From the NCBI RefSeq assembly GCF_000774145.1, contig NZ_KN322961.1, positions 62,001-126,000 of the forward strand: DNA of 64,000 nucleotides, written 5' to 3'. The stretch comes from Pseudomonas mediterranea CFBP 5447 (lineage in GTDB: Bacteria > Pseudomonadota > Gammaproteobacteria > Pseudomonadales > Pseudomonadaceae). The notes beneath the pieces are model-generated. The model searched no databases. It saw nothing but the letters and a program-made list of their open reading frames with translations, and was not told the origin of the DNA. Positions 49,621 through 58,817 of this stretch are shown here, piece by piece (position 1 is the first letter of the stretch; each line of letters begins with the position of its first letter). Made by a program: the position numbers and the translations under genes.

Positions 49621-50382
49621 ATGAAAGTCGATAAAGAAGTAATGGCGCTGCTCAGCGCCTCGCGCACCGAAGATAACAAGCTGTTCATCACCGGCGGCCA
49701 GCTCGACAAGAGCCTGTATCAGCGCCTCGACAAGACGCTCAAGGCGGCCGGTGGCAAGTGGAACACCAAGGCAAAAGCGCACCTGTTTTCCGGTGACGCA
49801 GCCGACGCAATCGAAAACATCCTGATGACCGGTGAAGTCACCGTCCCGCAGGACTTCGGCTTCTTCCCTACCCCGCCGCACGTTGCAAAACAGGCTGCGG
49901 ATCTCGCCATGATCGGTGACGGGATGATGGTGCTGGAGCCAAGCGCGGGCCATGGTGCTCTTGCGGTGGCCGCCAACTCCGCAGCGGTTGGCGTAATGGT
50001 CGACATGCATGAGTTGCTGCCGGACAACCATAGAGCGCTGATCGAACTGAAGTTGCCACTATCGGGAGTTTCCGAACCCGGCGACTTCCTGCAGGTCGAG
50101 CCGAAGCCCATCTATGACCGCGTGCTGATGAACCCGCCCTTCGACAAGAAGCGCAGCGACATTCACCACGTCATTCATGCCCTGAAGTTCCTCAAGCCCG
50201 GCGGCCGACTAGTGGCGATCATGCCTTCCGGCGTGACCTTTCGCGACGACGCGCTGACCCGAGACTTTCGCGGGATCGTAGAGCAGCGCGGCGGCAGTAT
50301 CGAAACCCTACCTGAAGCCTCGTTCAAGCAAGCCGGAACGATGGTCAACACCGTGTTGGTAGTGATCCCGGCCGCAGCCTGA
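49621..50382 (+). CDS. N6-adenine-type DNA methyltransferase
   Basis: 253 residues from MKVDKEVMALL behind GGAGAGCAACAC. Motif I VLEPSAGHGAL (104-114) binds S-adenosylmethionine, and NPPF (171-174) is the catalytic motif of amino-methylases. The order motif I then IV and the size suggest a stand-alone methylase without a partner nuclease. It is the first gene behind pL, so it is made at once after infection, possibly to protect the phage DNA. Confidence 0.85.
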   Translation: MKVDKEVMALLSASRTEDNKLFITGGQLDKSLYQRLDKTLKAAGGKWNTKAKAHLFSGDAADAIENILMTGEVTVPQDFGFFPTPPHVAKQAADLAMIGDGMMVLEPSAGHGALAVAANSAAVGVMVDMHELLPDNHRALIELKLPLSGVSEPGDFLQVEPKPIYDRVLMNPPFDKKRSDIHHVIHALKFLKPGGRLVAIMPSGVTFRDDALTRDFRGIVEQRGGSIETLPEASFKQAGTMVNTVLVVIPAAA

Positions 50383-50604
50383 CAACCAGCGCCACGTCAG
50401 CACTGACGTTAACTGCCCGAGCACCTGGTCCTCCCCAGCACCAGGCCGCATCGGAGTGTGATCTGGAAAGGCGACTCCGTACCGGGCGTATCGTTAGCAC
50501 GCTGACGCTTTGACCCGGTACTGAATGGACGTTCTGCGATGACAAGCGCGGATCACTCCCGGATGCGGAGAAAAAACGACCTGTGCACCTTAGGATCAAG
50601 GCCG

Positions 50605-50946
50605 TTATTTCGCCTCTTTCGGTAAGTAGAATGGGCAGAGGTACTTCATTGCTAACGGGTCCCCAGCGATGTGCATTTTTGTCGTCATGACTTCATCCTG
50701 ACGGGCCGGGTCGGCATCGATCTTGGCGATTTCTTCCTTTAGCTCTGGGCTCACTCCGCGATCGGGCACGCTGAGCAAGTTCTGCACCGAGTAGTTCATC
50801 TCGGGCTTCAACTCCGCACACATGCGGCCGATCGCAACGACATTCACAGCAGTAGATGCGCTTTCATTGGTCGGAAACGAAACCTGTCCAACGCTACTTA
50901 GCGCAACAAAAGCCAGCAGATAACCGCTTTTTGAAATAAATCGCAT
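50605..50946 (-). CDS. Exported hypothetical protein (antisense moron)
   Basis: 113 residues from MRFISKSGYLLAFVALSSVGQVSF, a signal peptide. The mature part has two Cys (MCAEL and YLCPFY) and helical middle. It runs opposite to the early operon and so must have its own promoter. No family recognised. The gap 50,383-50,604 before it holds nothing I can support. Confidence 0.6.
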   Translation of the reverse strand: MRFISKSGYLLAFVALSSVGQVSFPTNESASTAVNVVAIGRMCAELKPEMNYSVQNLLSVPDRGVSPELKEEIAKIDADPARQDEVMTTKMHIAGDPLAMKYLCPFYLPKEAK

Positions 50947-51113
50947 ATCTAAATCATCCAAAAAAGATGACGGCGTTATAGCAGCAGAAACACGAGCGTC
51001 AACCCCTCATACCTATCGACGCAGCTCAAATGCCCTCCGCGCCCAACGGCAACCAGCGGAGCGGATGAGTGCATTGCGAGTTTTGTTGGATCAACCAAAC
51101 ACTGGAGGTCGTC

Positions 51114-51392
51114 ATGCACAACTGCACCGACACACAAGCAGTTTGCCGAGGTTGCGGACTGAAGCTGCGCGGCTCGCCATCGTGGAAAGGCGGCCTCGCC
51201 TATCACCCTGAGCCGAAAGGTGAAGTCCACCAATGCCACTACGGTGGCTGGGTCTGCTCGCGCCGCTGCGACATCCGCGCCTGTGTCGAGCTGGAAGGAA
51301 CCATGCCTGGCTGCGGTGGCGTGAACAGTTACAAGCGGCTGTCCATTTACGCCAAAGAGAGTATTGAGCGCCATTGGCCGGAGGCAGCATGA
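51114..51392 (+). CDS. Small Cys-rich zinc-binding-like protein
   Basis: 92 residues from MHNCTDTQAVCRGCGLKL behind GGAGGTCGTC. It has CRGC, QCH, CSRRCDIRAC: a zinc-finger-like set of Cys/His. It begins a run of small overlapping genes. No family recognised. Confidence 0.65.
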   Translation: MHNCTDTQAVCRGCGLKLRGSPSWKGGLAYHPEPKGEVHQCHYGGWVCSRRCDIRACVELEGTMPGCGGVNSYKRLSIYAKESIERHWPEAA

Positions 51393-51808
51393 ACGCAGCA
51401 CTGAATATCTGTCAGACCATGCACGACGCTAAGTTGCCTCCACCGGTGAGTGAGACGCGGGAAGAGGTAGCGCGGGCTGAGTGGCTGTACAACGCCGCCG
51501 AGGACCTGCTCCGGGGCGTGGACGTAGAGTTCCAGCGCCGGATGCGCCAGCCCCAAGGCGTCACCGTGGCCGAGCTGGCTCTGGCAGTTGATGAGCACGT
51601 GAACGCCCGGCTGGCAGATGGTGAGGTTCACTCCCCCGCCCTGGGATGGCTGATGCTCTCACTAGGCCGGCCGGACAAGAACGCCATCGCCGAATTGCTC
51701 GGGCCCAGCGACCACCCGCTCGGCAAGCTTGGCGAGATTGCTGAGGGCCTGCTTTGGCCCCTCGTCGAGCACGCCCTGATCGCCCAGGCAGAGGACGACG
51801 AGCAGTGA
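51389..51808 (+). CDS. Hypothetical protein of the early operon
   Basis: 139 residues from MNAALNICQTMHDAKLPPPVSE, ATG overlapping the previous stop, with CCGGAGGC upstream. Helical and acidic. No motif. The next gene starts inside its stop. Confidence 0.65.
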   Translation: MNAALNICQTMHDAKLPPPVSETREEVARAEWLYNAAEDLLRGVDVEFQRRMRQPQGVTVAELALAVDEHVNARLADGEVHSPALGWLMLSLGRPDKNAIAELLGPSDHPLGKLGEIAEGLLWPLVEHALIAQAEDDEQ

Positions 51809-51996
51809 GCCCTCACATCTTGATCGATGAGGAGCTGGCAATCCTTGAGGATCGCGAAACACCGGTCAACTGGTCGGTGATGATCCAGAAGCAGCTCACC
51901 GAAATGATGGCTGACCAGAGAATCACCATTGACGAATTCACCCACTACTGCGGGCGCCTCAACAAGATCGTTGCCAGGCGCAAGGAGTTGTCATGA
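51805..51996 (+). CDS. Small hypothetical protein (GTG start)
   Basis: 63 residues beginning at a GTG that overlaps the previous stop (GTGA). Reads MSPHILIDEELAILEDRETPVNWSVMIQKQL, helical. No function recognised. Confidence 0.6.
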   Translation: MSPHILIDEELAILEDRETPVNWSVMIQKQLTEMMADQRITIDEFTHYCGRLNKIVARRKELS

Positions 51997-52163
51997 GTAC
52001 TGCACCGGTTAAATCCCTGATCGACGAGCAGATCGCCGAAATCGAGCGGAGCCTGACCATCCTCGGCGCCGGACTGCCGCGAGAGCTGCCCGTCGCCTCT
52101 CTTCCACCGAAGCTGGCCGCAGCCATCAAGGGCGGTCGGATTGCCGTGCGGGTTCGCCAATGA
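51993..52163 (+). CDS. Very small hypothetical protein
   Basis: 56 residues starting MSTAPVKSLIDEQIAEIERSLTILG and ending in a basic stretch (IKGGRIAVRVRQ). CAAGGAG precedes the ATG, which overlaps the upstream stop (ATGA). Confidence 0.55.
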   Translation: MSTAPVKSLIDEQIAEIERSLTILGAGLPRELPVASLPPKLAAAIKGGRIAVRVRQ

Positions 52164-52279
52164 AAGCTCTGTCCTGGATCCTCGCCACTGCCCTCCTCAT
52201 GACCATGCTGGCCTACACCGTTGTGAGTGACCGGCCAGGGAGTTGCCAGCTCCCTCAGCTATCGCAGGTGCTGCGATGA
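52160..52279 (+). CDS. Tiny membrane protein
   Basis: 39 residues: MKALSWILATALLMTMLAYTVVSDRPGS..., one membrane segment at 4-22. ATG overlaps the upstream stop and its own stop overlaps the next ATG. Confidence 0.5.
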   Translation: MKALSWILATALLMTMLAYTVVSDRPGSCQLPQLSQVLR

Positions 52280-52452
52280 GCGGCGAAGGCGCAAATAAAC
52301 GCCAGCAGGCCCTAGCCAAGCGCTGCGCCAAGCTGCGACGTCAGGGGCTCAGTCTCGGCGGCATCGCCAGCATCACCGGCATTGACCGGGACAAAGTCGC
52401 AGCACGCATAACGCTGGGCGAAAGGCTGCTCAGCCTGGAGACATCGCGATGA
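52276..52452 (+). CDS. Small HTH-like protein
   Basis: 58 residues: MSGEGANKRQQALAKRCAKLRRQGLSLGGIASITGIDRDKVAARI. The part RRQGLSLGGIASITGIDRDK reads as a resolvase/HTH-type helix-turn-helix. Overlaps both neighbours by four bases. Confidence 0.6.
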   Translation: MSGEGANKRQQALAKRCAKLRRQGLSLGGIASITGIDRDKVAARITLGERLLSLETSR

Positions 52453-52565
52453 CCAAAATCCAACGCCTGCGCAGGATCTACACCTGGCGCGGATCGGCAA
52501 TCGTCCTTCTGCTCTGCACTGCTTGGATGCTCACAAGCGCCTACGCCGGTCGCATCACCTCCTAA
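52449..52565 (+). CDS. Tiny membrane protein
   Basis: 38 residues: MTKIQRLRRIYTWRGSAIVLLLCTAWMLTSAYAG. Basic N-terminus, one membrane segment at 16-33. Starts within the upstream stop. Confidence 0.5.
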   Translation: MTKIQRLRRIYTWRGSAIVLLLCTAWMLTSAYAGRITS

Positions 52566-52609
52566 CTCACACCTTCAAGCGCTGCGCACGTCGCGGCAAG
52601 GATTCGCTC

Positions 52610-53710
52610 GTGTCCGCAAACACCGAACTGGCCGTTGTGCCGCCAGCAGAAACCGCCCTGACCGTCTACAGCACCCCAAACGGCCTGGAGCCCTGGCTCC
52701 AGCAGATCCGCAACAAGATCGACGGCTTCACACCGGACATCAGCACCCGCAAGGGGCGTGAGGCAATCGCATCAATGGCCTATGCCGTGGCCCGTTCCAA
52801 GACAGCCCTGGATGACGTCGGTAAGAAGCTCGTCGCCGACCTGAAGGAAGTGCCTAAGAAGATCGACGCCGAGCGCAAGCGCGTCCGGGACACCCTGGAA
52901 GCTTGGCAGGAAGAGGTTCGCCGGCCGCTGAACGATTGGCAGGCCGCCGAGGACGCCCGTGTCGATAAGCATACCGAGCGCCTGAACTGGCTGAAGTCTC
53001 TTGCGGACGATCTGGGCGAGCTGGCGTCGCTGCATATCAAAGGCTTGATCGCCGAAGCCGAAGGCATGCAGCTAGGTGCCCATTGGGAGGAATTCGAAGC
53101 CGAGGCGGCAAATGCCAAGGACAAGATTCTGACCATACTACGGGCTGCCCTGGAGAAGCGCGAAACGCTTGAGGCCGAGCAAGCCGAGCTGACCCGCTTG
53201 CGCGCCGAGAACGAAGCCCGTGAGAAAAAGGACCGTGAGGAACGCATCGCCCGGGAGGCCGCCGAGCGCGCCACCCGCGAAGCGGAAGAGAAAGCCAGGC
53301 GGGAGCGCGAAGCAGAAGAGCAGCGCGCCCGTAACGAAAAGGCCGCGGCCGAGAAACGCGAGAACGACCTGAAGCTGGCCGCCGCCGAAGCCGAGCGCAA
53401 AGCCGAGCAGGCCAAGCGGGAGAAGATCGAGGCGGACCAGAAGGCGGAGCGCGACCGCCTACAAGCGATTGAAGATCAGAAGCAAGCCGTCGAGAAAGCA
53501 CGCCTTGAGGAAATTGCCCGCCAAAAAGCTGCAGCGGACGAAATCTTGCGTCAAGAGCGACTGCGTGAGGCTGACAAGGCACACAAAGCCAAGATCAACC
53601 GTGCCGCCCTGGAGGCATTCATCGCTGGCGGCATGACCGAGGAATGCGCGAAGCAGGCAATCACCCTGATCGCCCAGCGCAAGATCCCGGCCATTTCAAT
53701 CCAATACTGA
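52610..53710 (+). CDS. DUF1351 coiled-coil phage protein
   Basis: 366 residues from a GTG behind AAGGATTCG. N-terminus has YSTPNGLEPWLQQIRNKIDGFTPDISTRKGREAIASMAYAVARSKTALDDVGKKL, the DUF1351 pattern. A very long Glu/Ala/Arg/Lys coiled coil follows (about 190-330). It stands just before ERF in many phages and probably assists recombination. Exact role unknown. Confidence 0.8.
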   Translation: MSANTELAVVPPAETALTVYSTPNGLEPWLQQIRNKIDGFTPDISTRKGREAIASMAYAVARSKTALDDVGKKLVADLKEVPKKIDAERKRVRDTLEAWQEEVRRPLNDWQAAEDARVDKHTERLNWLKSLADDLGELASLHIKGLIAEAEGMQLGAHWEEFEAEAANAKDKILTILRAALEKRETLEAEQAELTRLRAENEAREKKDREERIAREAAERATREAEEKARREREAEEQRARNEKAAAEKRENDLKLAAAEAERKAEQAKREKIEADQKAERDRLQAIEDQKQAVEKARLEEIARQKAAADEILRQERLREADKAHKAKINRAALEAFIAGGMTEECAKQAITLIAQRKIPAISIQY

Positions 53711-53726
53711 TACTGAGGCATCGAGC

Positions 53727-54485
53727 ATGAGCACCGACATCATCATGCCGGAGCAGCGCCGCCAAGTGGTGACGCCGATCTCCAGCGACAACAGCATCAT
53801 GGCCGTGATCAGCCGCGCCGCTGCCGATCCATCGTGCGACATCGAAAAAATGGAAAGGCTGCTGGCGATGCACGAGCGCATGCAGGCCAAGACAGCCGAA
53901 CAAGCCTTCAATGCGGCGATGGCCGAAATGCAGTGCGAGATACCCACGGTGTTCGAGGCCGCGGTGAATCTCCACACCGGCAACGCCTACGCCACTCTCG
54001 ACGACATCACCCGGACCTTGAAGCCAATCATGCAACGGCACGGGTTCGCCATCACCTTTAAAGTCGAGAATGCCGAAAAAGCCATCAAGGTGACCGGCAT
54101 ATTGATGCACAGGGACGGCCACCGAGAAGAGACAACCATGACTCTCCCGGCAGACATCGGCAAAGGCCGCAACGAAGTCCAGGCGGTCGGCTCATCCACC
54201 ACCTACGGCAAGCGCTACGTCATGTGCGCGTTGCTGAACATCACCACCGGCGAAAGCCGAGACGATGACGGGCAGTCATCCGATGGCTCGGATACTGATG
54301 ACATGCGTGCGCAGGTTGTCGCAGACATCCTCGAGCGTGTAGCGCAGACCGCGACGCCGGAAGAACTCAAGGACGTCTGGCAGGCAAGCCTGAAGGTGTT
54401 GCAAGCATCGGGTGATACCAATGGGTATTCCACAGTGAAGACCGCCGTCACCGTCCATAAAGCCAAGCTGGAGGCGCCTCAATGA
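53727..54485 (+). CDS. ERF-family single-strand annealing protein
   Basis: 252 residues. The ERF domain has MHERMQAKTAEQAFNAAMAEMQCEIPTVFEAAVN, then YATLDDITRTLKPIMQRHGFAITF and GSSTTYGKRYVMCALLNI. ERF rings anneal single strands and circularise phage DNA. It overlaps the nuclease gene by four bases. C-terminal part is acidic and less conserved. Confidence 0.92.
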   Translation: MSTDIIMPEQRRQVVTPISSDNSIMAVISRAAADPSCDIEKMERLLAMHERMQAKTAEQAFNAAMAEMQCEIPTVFEAAVNLHTGNAYATLDDITRTLKPIMQRHGFAITFKVENAEKAIKVTGILMHRDGHREETTMTLPADIGKGRNEVQAVGSSTTYGKRYVMCALLNITTGESRDDDGQSSDGSDTDDMRAQVVADILERVAQTATPEELKDVWQASLKVLQASGDTNGYSTVKTAVTVHKAKLEAPQ

Positions 54486-55249
54486 TCGTCGTCAACTGTG
54501 CACAGGGTTCCCCTGAGTGGCTCCAGGCCCGCGCCGGAGTCATAACCGCCAGCATGTTCAGCACGGCCCGTTCCAAGGTGAATGGGCTCACCGCACAGCA
54601 ACGTACCTACGTCGACGCCATTCTTGCCGGCCACAGCGAGGCCCGCGCCCGCGATCTGGCCGGCTACAAGGCTGGACCGAAAGCCGAGGTCGTTCAGCGT
54701 GCCCTTGACGGCGAGAAAGTCGGTGAGCCATCAAGCGCCGCTTTGACCTACGCCTTCGAGTTAGCAGTCGAGCGGATTGGCGGTGCGCCGCTGGATGGAG
54801 GCTTTGAAACCTGGCAAATGCGCAGAGGCCATGAGCTGGAGCCTGAGGCGCGCATGGAGCACGAGATCCAGACCGGATTGATCGTCACCCAAGTGGGCCT
54901 GGTAAAAACGGATGACGGCGTATTCGGCGCCAGTGCGGACGGCTTCATCGGTGAGGATGGCGGGTCCGAGTACAAATGCTTTCTGGCGCCCGACAAGCTC
55001 CGTGCCTTTCACATCGACAACGATGCCAGTGACGTCATTGACCAGGTGCAGGGATGCATGTGGATCGCTGAGCGTAAATGGTGGCACCTGGGGATGTACT
55101 GCCCTCTATTGAGGCCGGTAGGCCGCCAGCTCTGGTGGAAAGAGTTTCAGCGGGACGACGACTACATCGAAAAGCTCGAAGAAGACCTCTGGGAGTTCAA
55201 GCTTCTGGTGGATGGGTACGAGCAGAAGTTGAGGAGCAAAGCAGCATGA
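54482..55249 (+). CDS. YqaJ-type recombination exonuclease
   Basis: 255 residues. RAGVITASMFS in the N-terminus, then ELEPEARMEHE, ASADGFIGEDGGSEYKC with catalytic Asp153, Glu163 and Lys165 (D-x9-E-x-K), and IDQVQGCMWIAERKWW. It makes 3' overhangs that the ERF protein can anneal. The pair is the phage recombination unit, like lambda Exo and Beta. Confidence 0.92.
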   Translation: MIVVNCAQGSPEWLQARAGVITASMFSTARSKVNGLTAQQRTYVDAILAGHSEARARDLAGYKAGPKAEVVQRALDGEKVGEPSSAALTYAFELAVERIGGAPLDGGFETWQMRRGHELEPEARMEHEIQTGLIVTQVGLVKTDDGVFGASADGFIGEDGGSEYKCFLAPDKLRAFHIDNDASDVIDQVQGCMWIAERKWWHLGMYCPLLRPVGRQLWWKEFQRDDDYIEKLEEDLWEFKLLVDGYEQKLRSKAA

Positions 55250-55488
55250 TCAGCAACCACCTCAGCCTGGTCGAACACAATCGGCCCCAGGCGGACGCGA
55301 TCTCAGATCGAATCGCCCAGTACCTGGCGGCCGGCGGCCAAATCGACAAGCTGCCAAGCCCTCCGCACAACCCGATCCCGCCGCCCCGCTCAACTCGGAT
55401 AGACCCTGAAACGGTCCTCAAGCGCAAACCGCTCAAGCTCACCCTGGCCGAGCGCCGAGCGGTGCGCAAAATGGTGGATTCGCTATGA
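55246..55488 (+). CDS. Small hypothetical protein
   Basis: 80 residues from MISNHLSLVEHNRPQADAI, ATG overlapping the nuclease stop. Pro-rich middle (PSPPHNPIPPPRS) and a basic C-terminal helix. No family recognised. Confidence 0.6.
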   Translation: MISNHLSLVEHNRPQADAISDRIAQYLAAGGQIDKLPSPPHNPIPPPRSTRIDPETVLKRKPLKLTLAERRAVRKMVDSL

Positions 55489-55946
55489 GCAAGCGCAAGC
55501 CATGCAATCGGCGCGTCCAGATCGAACGAAGCATGCGAGCCCTGGTTAACACCCACCACGCCGCGGTCATCAACATCGACCCAAGCGGCGTCCAGGTGAT
55601 GATCAACTGGAAAAACGGGAAGCAGATTCTTTCAAGAAAGGTTTCCGACGCGCTGTGCGATATAGCCCACCGATGGACGATTTACATCGCCGGCATCTGC
55701 ATTCGGCAGGATGGCGCCCAGTACATCAAATCCATCGACATCACACCGGACGGCGTCCACATGGTGGAAAGGCTTTCGGATGTACTCGAACACTTCTACG
55801 ACGAGGTGAAAGCCGACTGCAATGCAAACCACTTGGTTGGCATGGGCTGGCTGGCCGTGCCTGGCAACACCCGAGTCACGGAGGCGCAACTGTCCTCCTT
55901 GCTGGCCTCGGTCGGCGCCTGGAACCAGGTGAAGGTAGCAGCGTGA
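55485..55946 (+). CDS. Hypothetical protein of the early operon
   Basis: 153 residues starting MSKRKPCNRRVQIERSMRALVNTHHAAVIN. Contains ICIRQDGAQYIKSI and MGWLAVPGNTRVTEAQLSSLL. ATG overlaps upstream stop. No family recognised, but this kind of protein is frequent in Pseudomonas phages beside YqaJ. Confidence 0.65.
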   Translation: MSKRKPCNRRVQIERSMRALVNTHHAAVINIDPSGVQVMINWKNGKQILSRKVSDALCDIAHRWTIYIAGICIRQDGAQYIKSIDITPDGVHMVERLSDVLEHFYDEVKADCNANHLVGMGWLAVPGNTRVTEAQLSSLLASVGAWNQVKVAA

Positions 55947-56021
55947 GACGTTTCCGCTCCCAACAACGCAAACGACAGACCTGGCTGGCGCTGCCGGCCA
56001 GTGGAATTGAGGAGGTAGGCC

Positions 56022-56354
56022 ATGGCCAAGAGCAACGCGCAATTGCAGAAGGACAAGCGCGCCAAGGAGAAGGCGTTGCTCGAGCGGATCGGCGCCGAGA
56101 AGCGTTCGCTGATTGTTTCGAAAGCACTCGATGATGCGCTGCAGATCCTCGGCGAGCGCCACGGCTTCGAGGAATGGCAGGAGACAGTGTCGACGATGAT
56201 CCTAAATCTGGCCGCAGCGCCAGCCGCAGAGTCTGAGCGCTTCGCCAGCATGTCACGACCGGAAATAGCGATTACCGAAAGGCAGTCGCGACAGCTTGAT
56301 AGATTCGCCGAAACCGGTATTGATTATGATCGAGCGGTCAGCACTTCCGATTAA
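56022..56354 (+). CDS. Hypothetical helical protein
   Basis: 110 residues, GAGGAGGTAGGCC before the ATG. Lys/Glu-rich N-terminus then a helical body (MAKSNAQLQKDKRAKEKALL). Ends head-on into the convergent DUF2971 gene (17-base overlap). No family recognised. Confidence 0.65.
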   Translation: MAKSNAQLQKDKRAKEKALLERIGAEKRSLIVSKALDDALQILGERHGFEEWQETVSTMILNLAAAPAAESERFASMSRPEIAITERQSRQLDRFAETGIDYDRAVSTSD

Positions 56355-57222
56355 CAAAATCTGACAACTCATGGTTCTCAATAACCCATCGCGCTACATC
56401 TCCAAAATCACCAGGATCATCTTTAAATATATGAGCGGTACGAGGGGTTATTAGGGGGCTGCTTATGAGGGGACCAGGAAATTTGATCACATCGTATCGA
56501 AAAGCGTAATCCCAGTTCGCCACTGCCGCCAAACTTAAAGAAATGTTTGTGTTCTCCACCCGACTCCAAATATCTTTTTGATTTTGGAGGTTCATACGCT
56601 CCCCCATATAAATAGATTTAATGCATTCAATCGGTATATCCATAGTCAAAATTGGAAAATTGTTCAGCATTTTTTCAGCCTTAGTAAGATCCACCGCAGA
56701 CCTTACGATCCTAACTTCTTTTTCATAAGACCAAACGTTCGATTTCACGCAGAGATCAGCGATGGGAACAGGCTGCTCATAAAAGTCAGAGATATTAAAT
56801 GCAGGCCGGCGCTTTTGGTACTTAACCGCGTGTAGCCCGCTAAAAAATTCGTGATGCTCATCAAACTCTATGACCGCGCCTGAATATTCTGAAGCGTAAT
56901 GGCCCCACATCAGAAGGCTTTCACGGTTACGACTTAAGCAAAGAATACCGAGCTTTTCATTAAATTCGCCCATCAATTGTCTAGATTGGATATCACTGCA
57001 ATATTTATCATCTACGGCGATATGACTACGATCTAGCCCTTTTCTTCTTGGACTGAGAACGCAGTAAGAAAAAGTCCTCACGTGCTGTTCGATATCTTTT
57101 GTAATTATTAGCTGAGGAAGCAACTCAAAAGGATCGTTAAAAGCGCCGGGCTGTGTAAATCTAATGCTCCCATCCAGTATTCTTTTTGCGGTATCGGCAG
57201 TGACATATTTATACAAGCCCAT
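56338..57222 (-). CDS. DUF2971 protein (antisense moron)
   Basis: 294 residues from MGLYKYVTADTA behind AAGGAGTCTCG. It has the DUF2971 pattern: LYKYV, RFTQPGAFNDPFEL, GILCLSRNRESLLMWGHYASEYSGAVIEFD and YEKEVRIV. Codons are AT-rich compared with the neighbours. It runs against the early operon, so it is likely made in the lysogen. DUF2971 genes occur among accessory genes of many bacteria; no function is established by this sequence. Confidence 0.8.
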   Translation of the reverse strand: MGLYKYVTADTAKRILDGSIRFTQPGAFNDPFELLPQLIITKDIEQHVRTFSYCVLSPRRKGLDRSHIAVDDKYCSDIQSRQLMGEFNEKLGILCLSRNRESLLMWGHYASEYSGAVIEFDEHHEFFSGLHAVKYQKRRPAFNISDFYEQPVPIADLCVKSNVWSYEKEVRIVRSAVDLTKAEKMLNNFPILTMDIPIECIKSIYMGERMNLQNQKDIWSRVENTNISLSLAAVANWDYAFRYDVIKFPGPLISSPLITPRTAHIFKDDPGDFGDVARWVIENHELSDFVNRKC

Positions 57223-57306
57223 CGAGACTCCTTGATCCGGCTCCATGCCGGTCACCCGTAATATCCCAACCCAAACCAAATTGCCACCACCGGTCACGGA
57301 GGGCTT

Positions 57307-57645
57307 TTATTCAAATTTGATCTTCATGCTGGGCTCGGTTTCCATAGTTGGACGCCGCAACTCCGGATCGTTGGAGTCAAGACAACGGAACTGCACCTCG
57401 GCACTCGCATGACGGCCGTACCCTTTGTCTATGGATGAATCTTTGAGCGGCATCAGCTGCTCACCCTTACTCTCGCAGAAACGATTCGCCTCTTGATATA
57501 GCTCCGCCTTTACCGCCCCGCCACTGAAGGTAGTAAAGCTACCTTCCCTCGCGATCATGTAGGTGTCGCGCCCCATGGGCACGACACCAAGGCCTGAACA
57601 ACCCGTGATCAGTAAGGCAATCGTTGGAACCAGCAAATGCCGCAT
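57307..57645 (-). CDS. Accessory lipoprotein (antisense moron)
   Basis: 112 residues with a lipoprotein signal ([13 protein letters not shown], Cys16). Mature part has [28 protein letters not shown] and VQFRCLD. It lies with the DUF2971 gene on the minus strand. Envelope location is expected. Function unknown. Confidence 0.7.
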   Translation of the reverse strand: MRHLLVPTIALLITGCSGLGVVPMGRDTYMIAREGSFTTFSGGAVKAELYQEANRFCESKGEQLMPLKDSSIDKGYGRHASAEVQFRCLDSNDPELRRPTMETEPSMKIKFE

Positions 57646-57759
57646 CGGCAGCGCTCCTTGCGAATTGATGATACAGAGCCATCACTTTGCCACACAGCAA
57701 ACCCTATCACCACTGCCACCACCGGTCACGGAGGGCGGCGCCTACCTGAGGTAATCGCA

Positions 57760-58767
57760 ATGCCTGTTCTTCACAGCGTGATTCACAAGATCGATAAAAA
57801 GCCCGACGGTAACCCCGCCGTCCTGCACTTCGCCAGCAACGAGCAGGTCGACAGCCCGGCACGGGACGATCTGATCCAGCAGCTCAACGAAACCTACAAC
57901 GCTGCTGCGGGCAAGGGCTGGGGATTCTTCCAAGCCGAATCGGGCGCCTTCCCGCTCAGTGGGTGGCTGGGCACGTACCTGGCCGGTGGGAGCGACTTCC
58001 TCTCGTTCAGCATCATTGCCGTCGAGCACCTGACCAAGTTGATGGAAGAGTCGAACCTCACCACCGGCGGGCACGCCCTCTTCTGCCACTACCAGCAAGG
58101 CATGACCGAGTACTTGGCCATCGCCTTGGTGCAGGAAACCGAAGCGGTGACCATGACCGAAGAGCTGCGCCTTATGACCATGAAGCACCTGGACCTGGAT
58201 CATATCCGCCTGGCCACACGCATCAACATCAGCGAATGGCAGAACAACCGGCAGTCGAAGCAGTACATCTCCTACCTGAAGGGCAAGCAGGGCCGCCGGC
58301 TGACTGATTACTTCCGCGACTTCATCGGTTGCCAGGAAGGAATCGACGGCCCTGGCGAAACGCGGACCTTACTCAAGGCGTTCAGCGACTTCGTTGAAAG
58401 CGAGGATCTGCCAGAAGAATCCGCCCGCGAAAAGACCCAGACACTGGTCAGCTACGCGATGGCCCAGGCCAAGCTTGGCGAACCGATTACTCTGGCTGAG
58501 CTGTCGGAAGTGATCGATGAGGGCCAACCCAAGGCATTCGCCGACTTCATCAAGGCTTCCGATTACGGGCTTTCCGACACGCTGCCGGCTGACAAGAAGA
58601 CCCTCAACAAATTCCGGCGCTTCACAGGCCGGGCAGAAGGCCTATCGATTAGTTTTGAGCAGCACCTTCTCGGTTCGAAAATCGAGTTCGATGCGGCCGG
58701 GGGAACGCTGACCCTGCGCGGCCTCCCAACCCAGCTCACCGAACAACTCAGGCGTGCCACCGCCTGA
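57760..58767 (+). CDS. ndpA: Nucleoid-associated protein NdpA/YejK homologue
   Basis: 335 residues from ATG behind GAGGTAATC. It follows YejK along its full length: [16 protein letters not shown]-like region, [82 protein letters not shown], and [10 protein letters not shown]-like end with [18 protein letters not shown]. Host YejK coats the nucleoid. A phage copy may reshape the host or phage DNA; this is inference. Confidence 0.85.
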   Translation: MPVLHSVIHKIDKKPDGNPAVLHFASNEQVDSPARDDLIQQLNETYNAAAGKGWGFFQAESGAFPLSGWLGTYLAGGSDFLSFSIIAVEHLTKLMEESNLTTGGHALFCHYQQGMTEYLAIALVQETEAVTMTEELRLMTMKHLDLDHIRLATRINISEWQNNRQSKQYISYLKGKQGRRLTDYFRDFIGCQEGIDGPGETRTLLKAFSDFVESEDLPEESAREKTQTLVSYAMAQAKLGEPITLAELSEVIDEGQPKAFADFIKASDYGLSDTLPADKKTLNKFRRFTGRAEGLSISFEQHLLGSKIEFDAAGGTLTLRGLPTQLTEQLRRATA

Positions 58768-58817
58768 TCACTCCCAATGCCCCGCGCCCTGCTTCCTCGT
58801 ACCAGGGAGGCAGGACC

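Noticed and set aside
55943-56134. Frame starting with GTG (MRRFRSQQRKRQTW...) that overlaps the previous stop (GTGA)
   Set aside because: It overlaps the better supported gene at 56022 by more than 110 bases and becomes low-complexity; kept out although the GTGA junction is suggestive.
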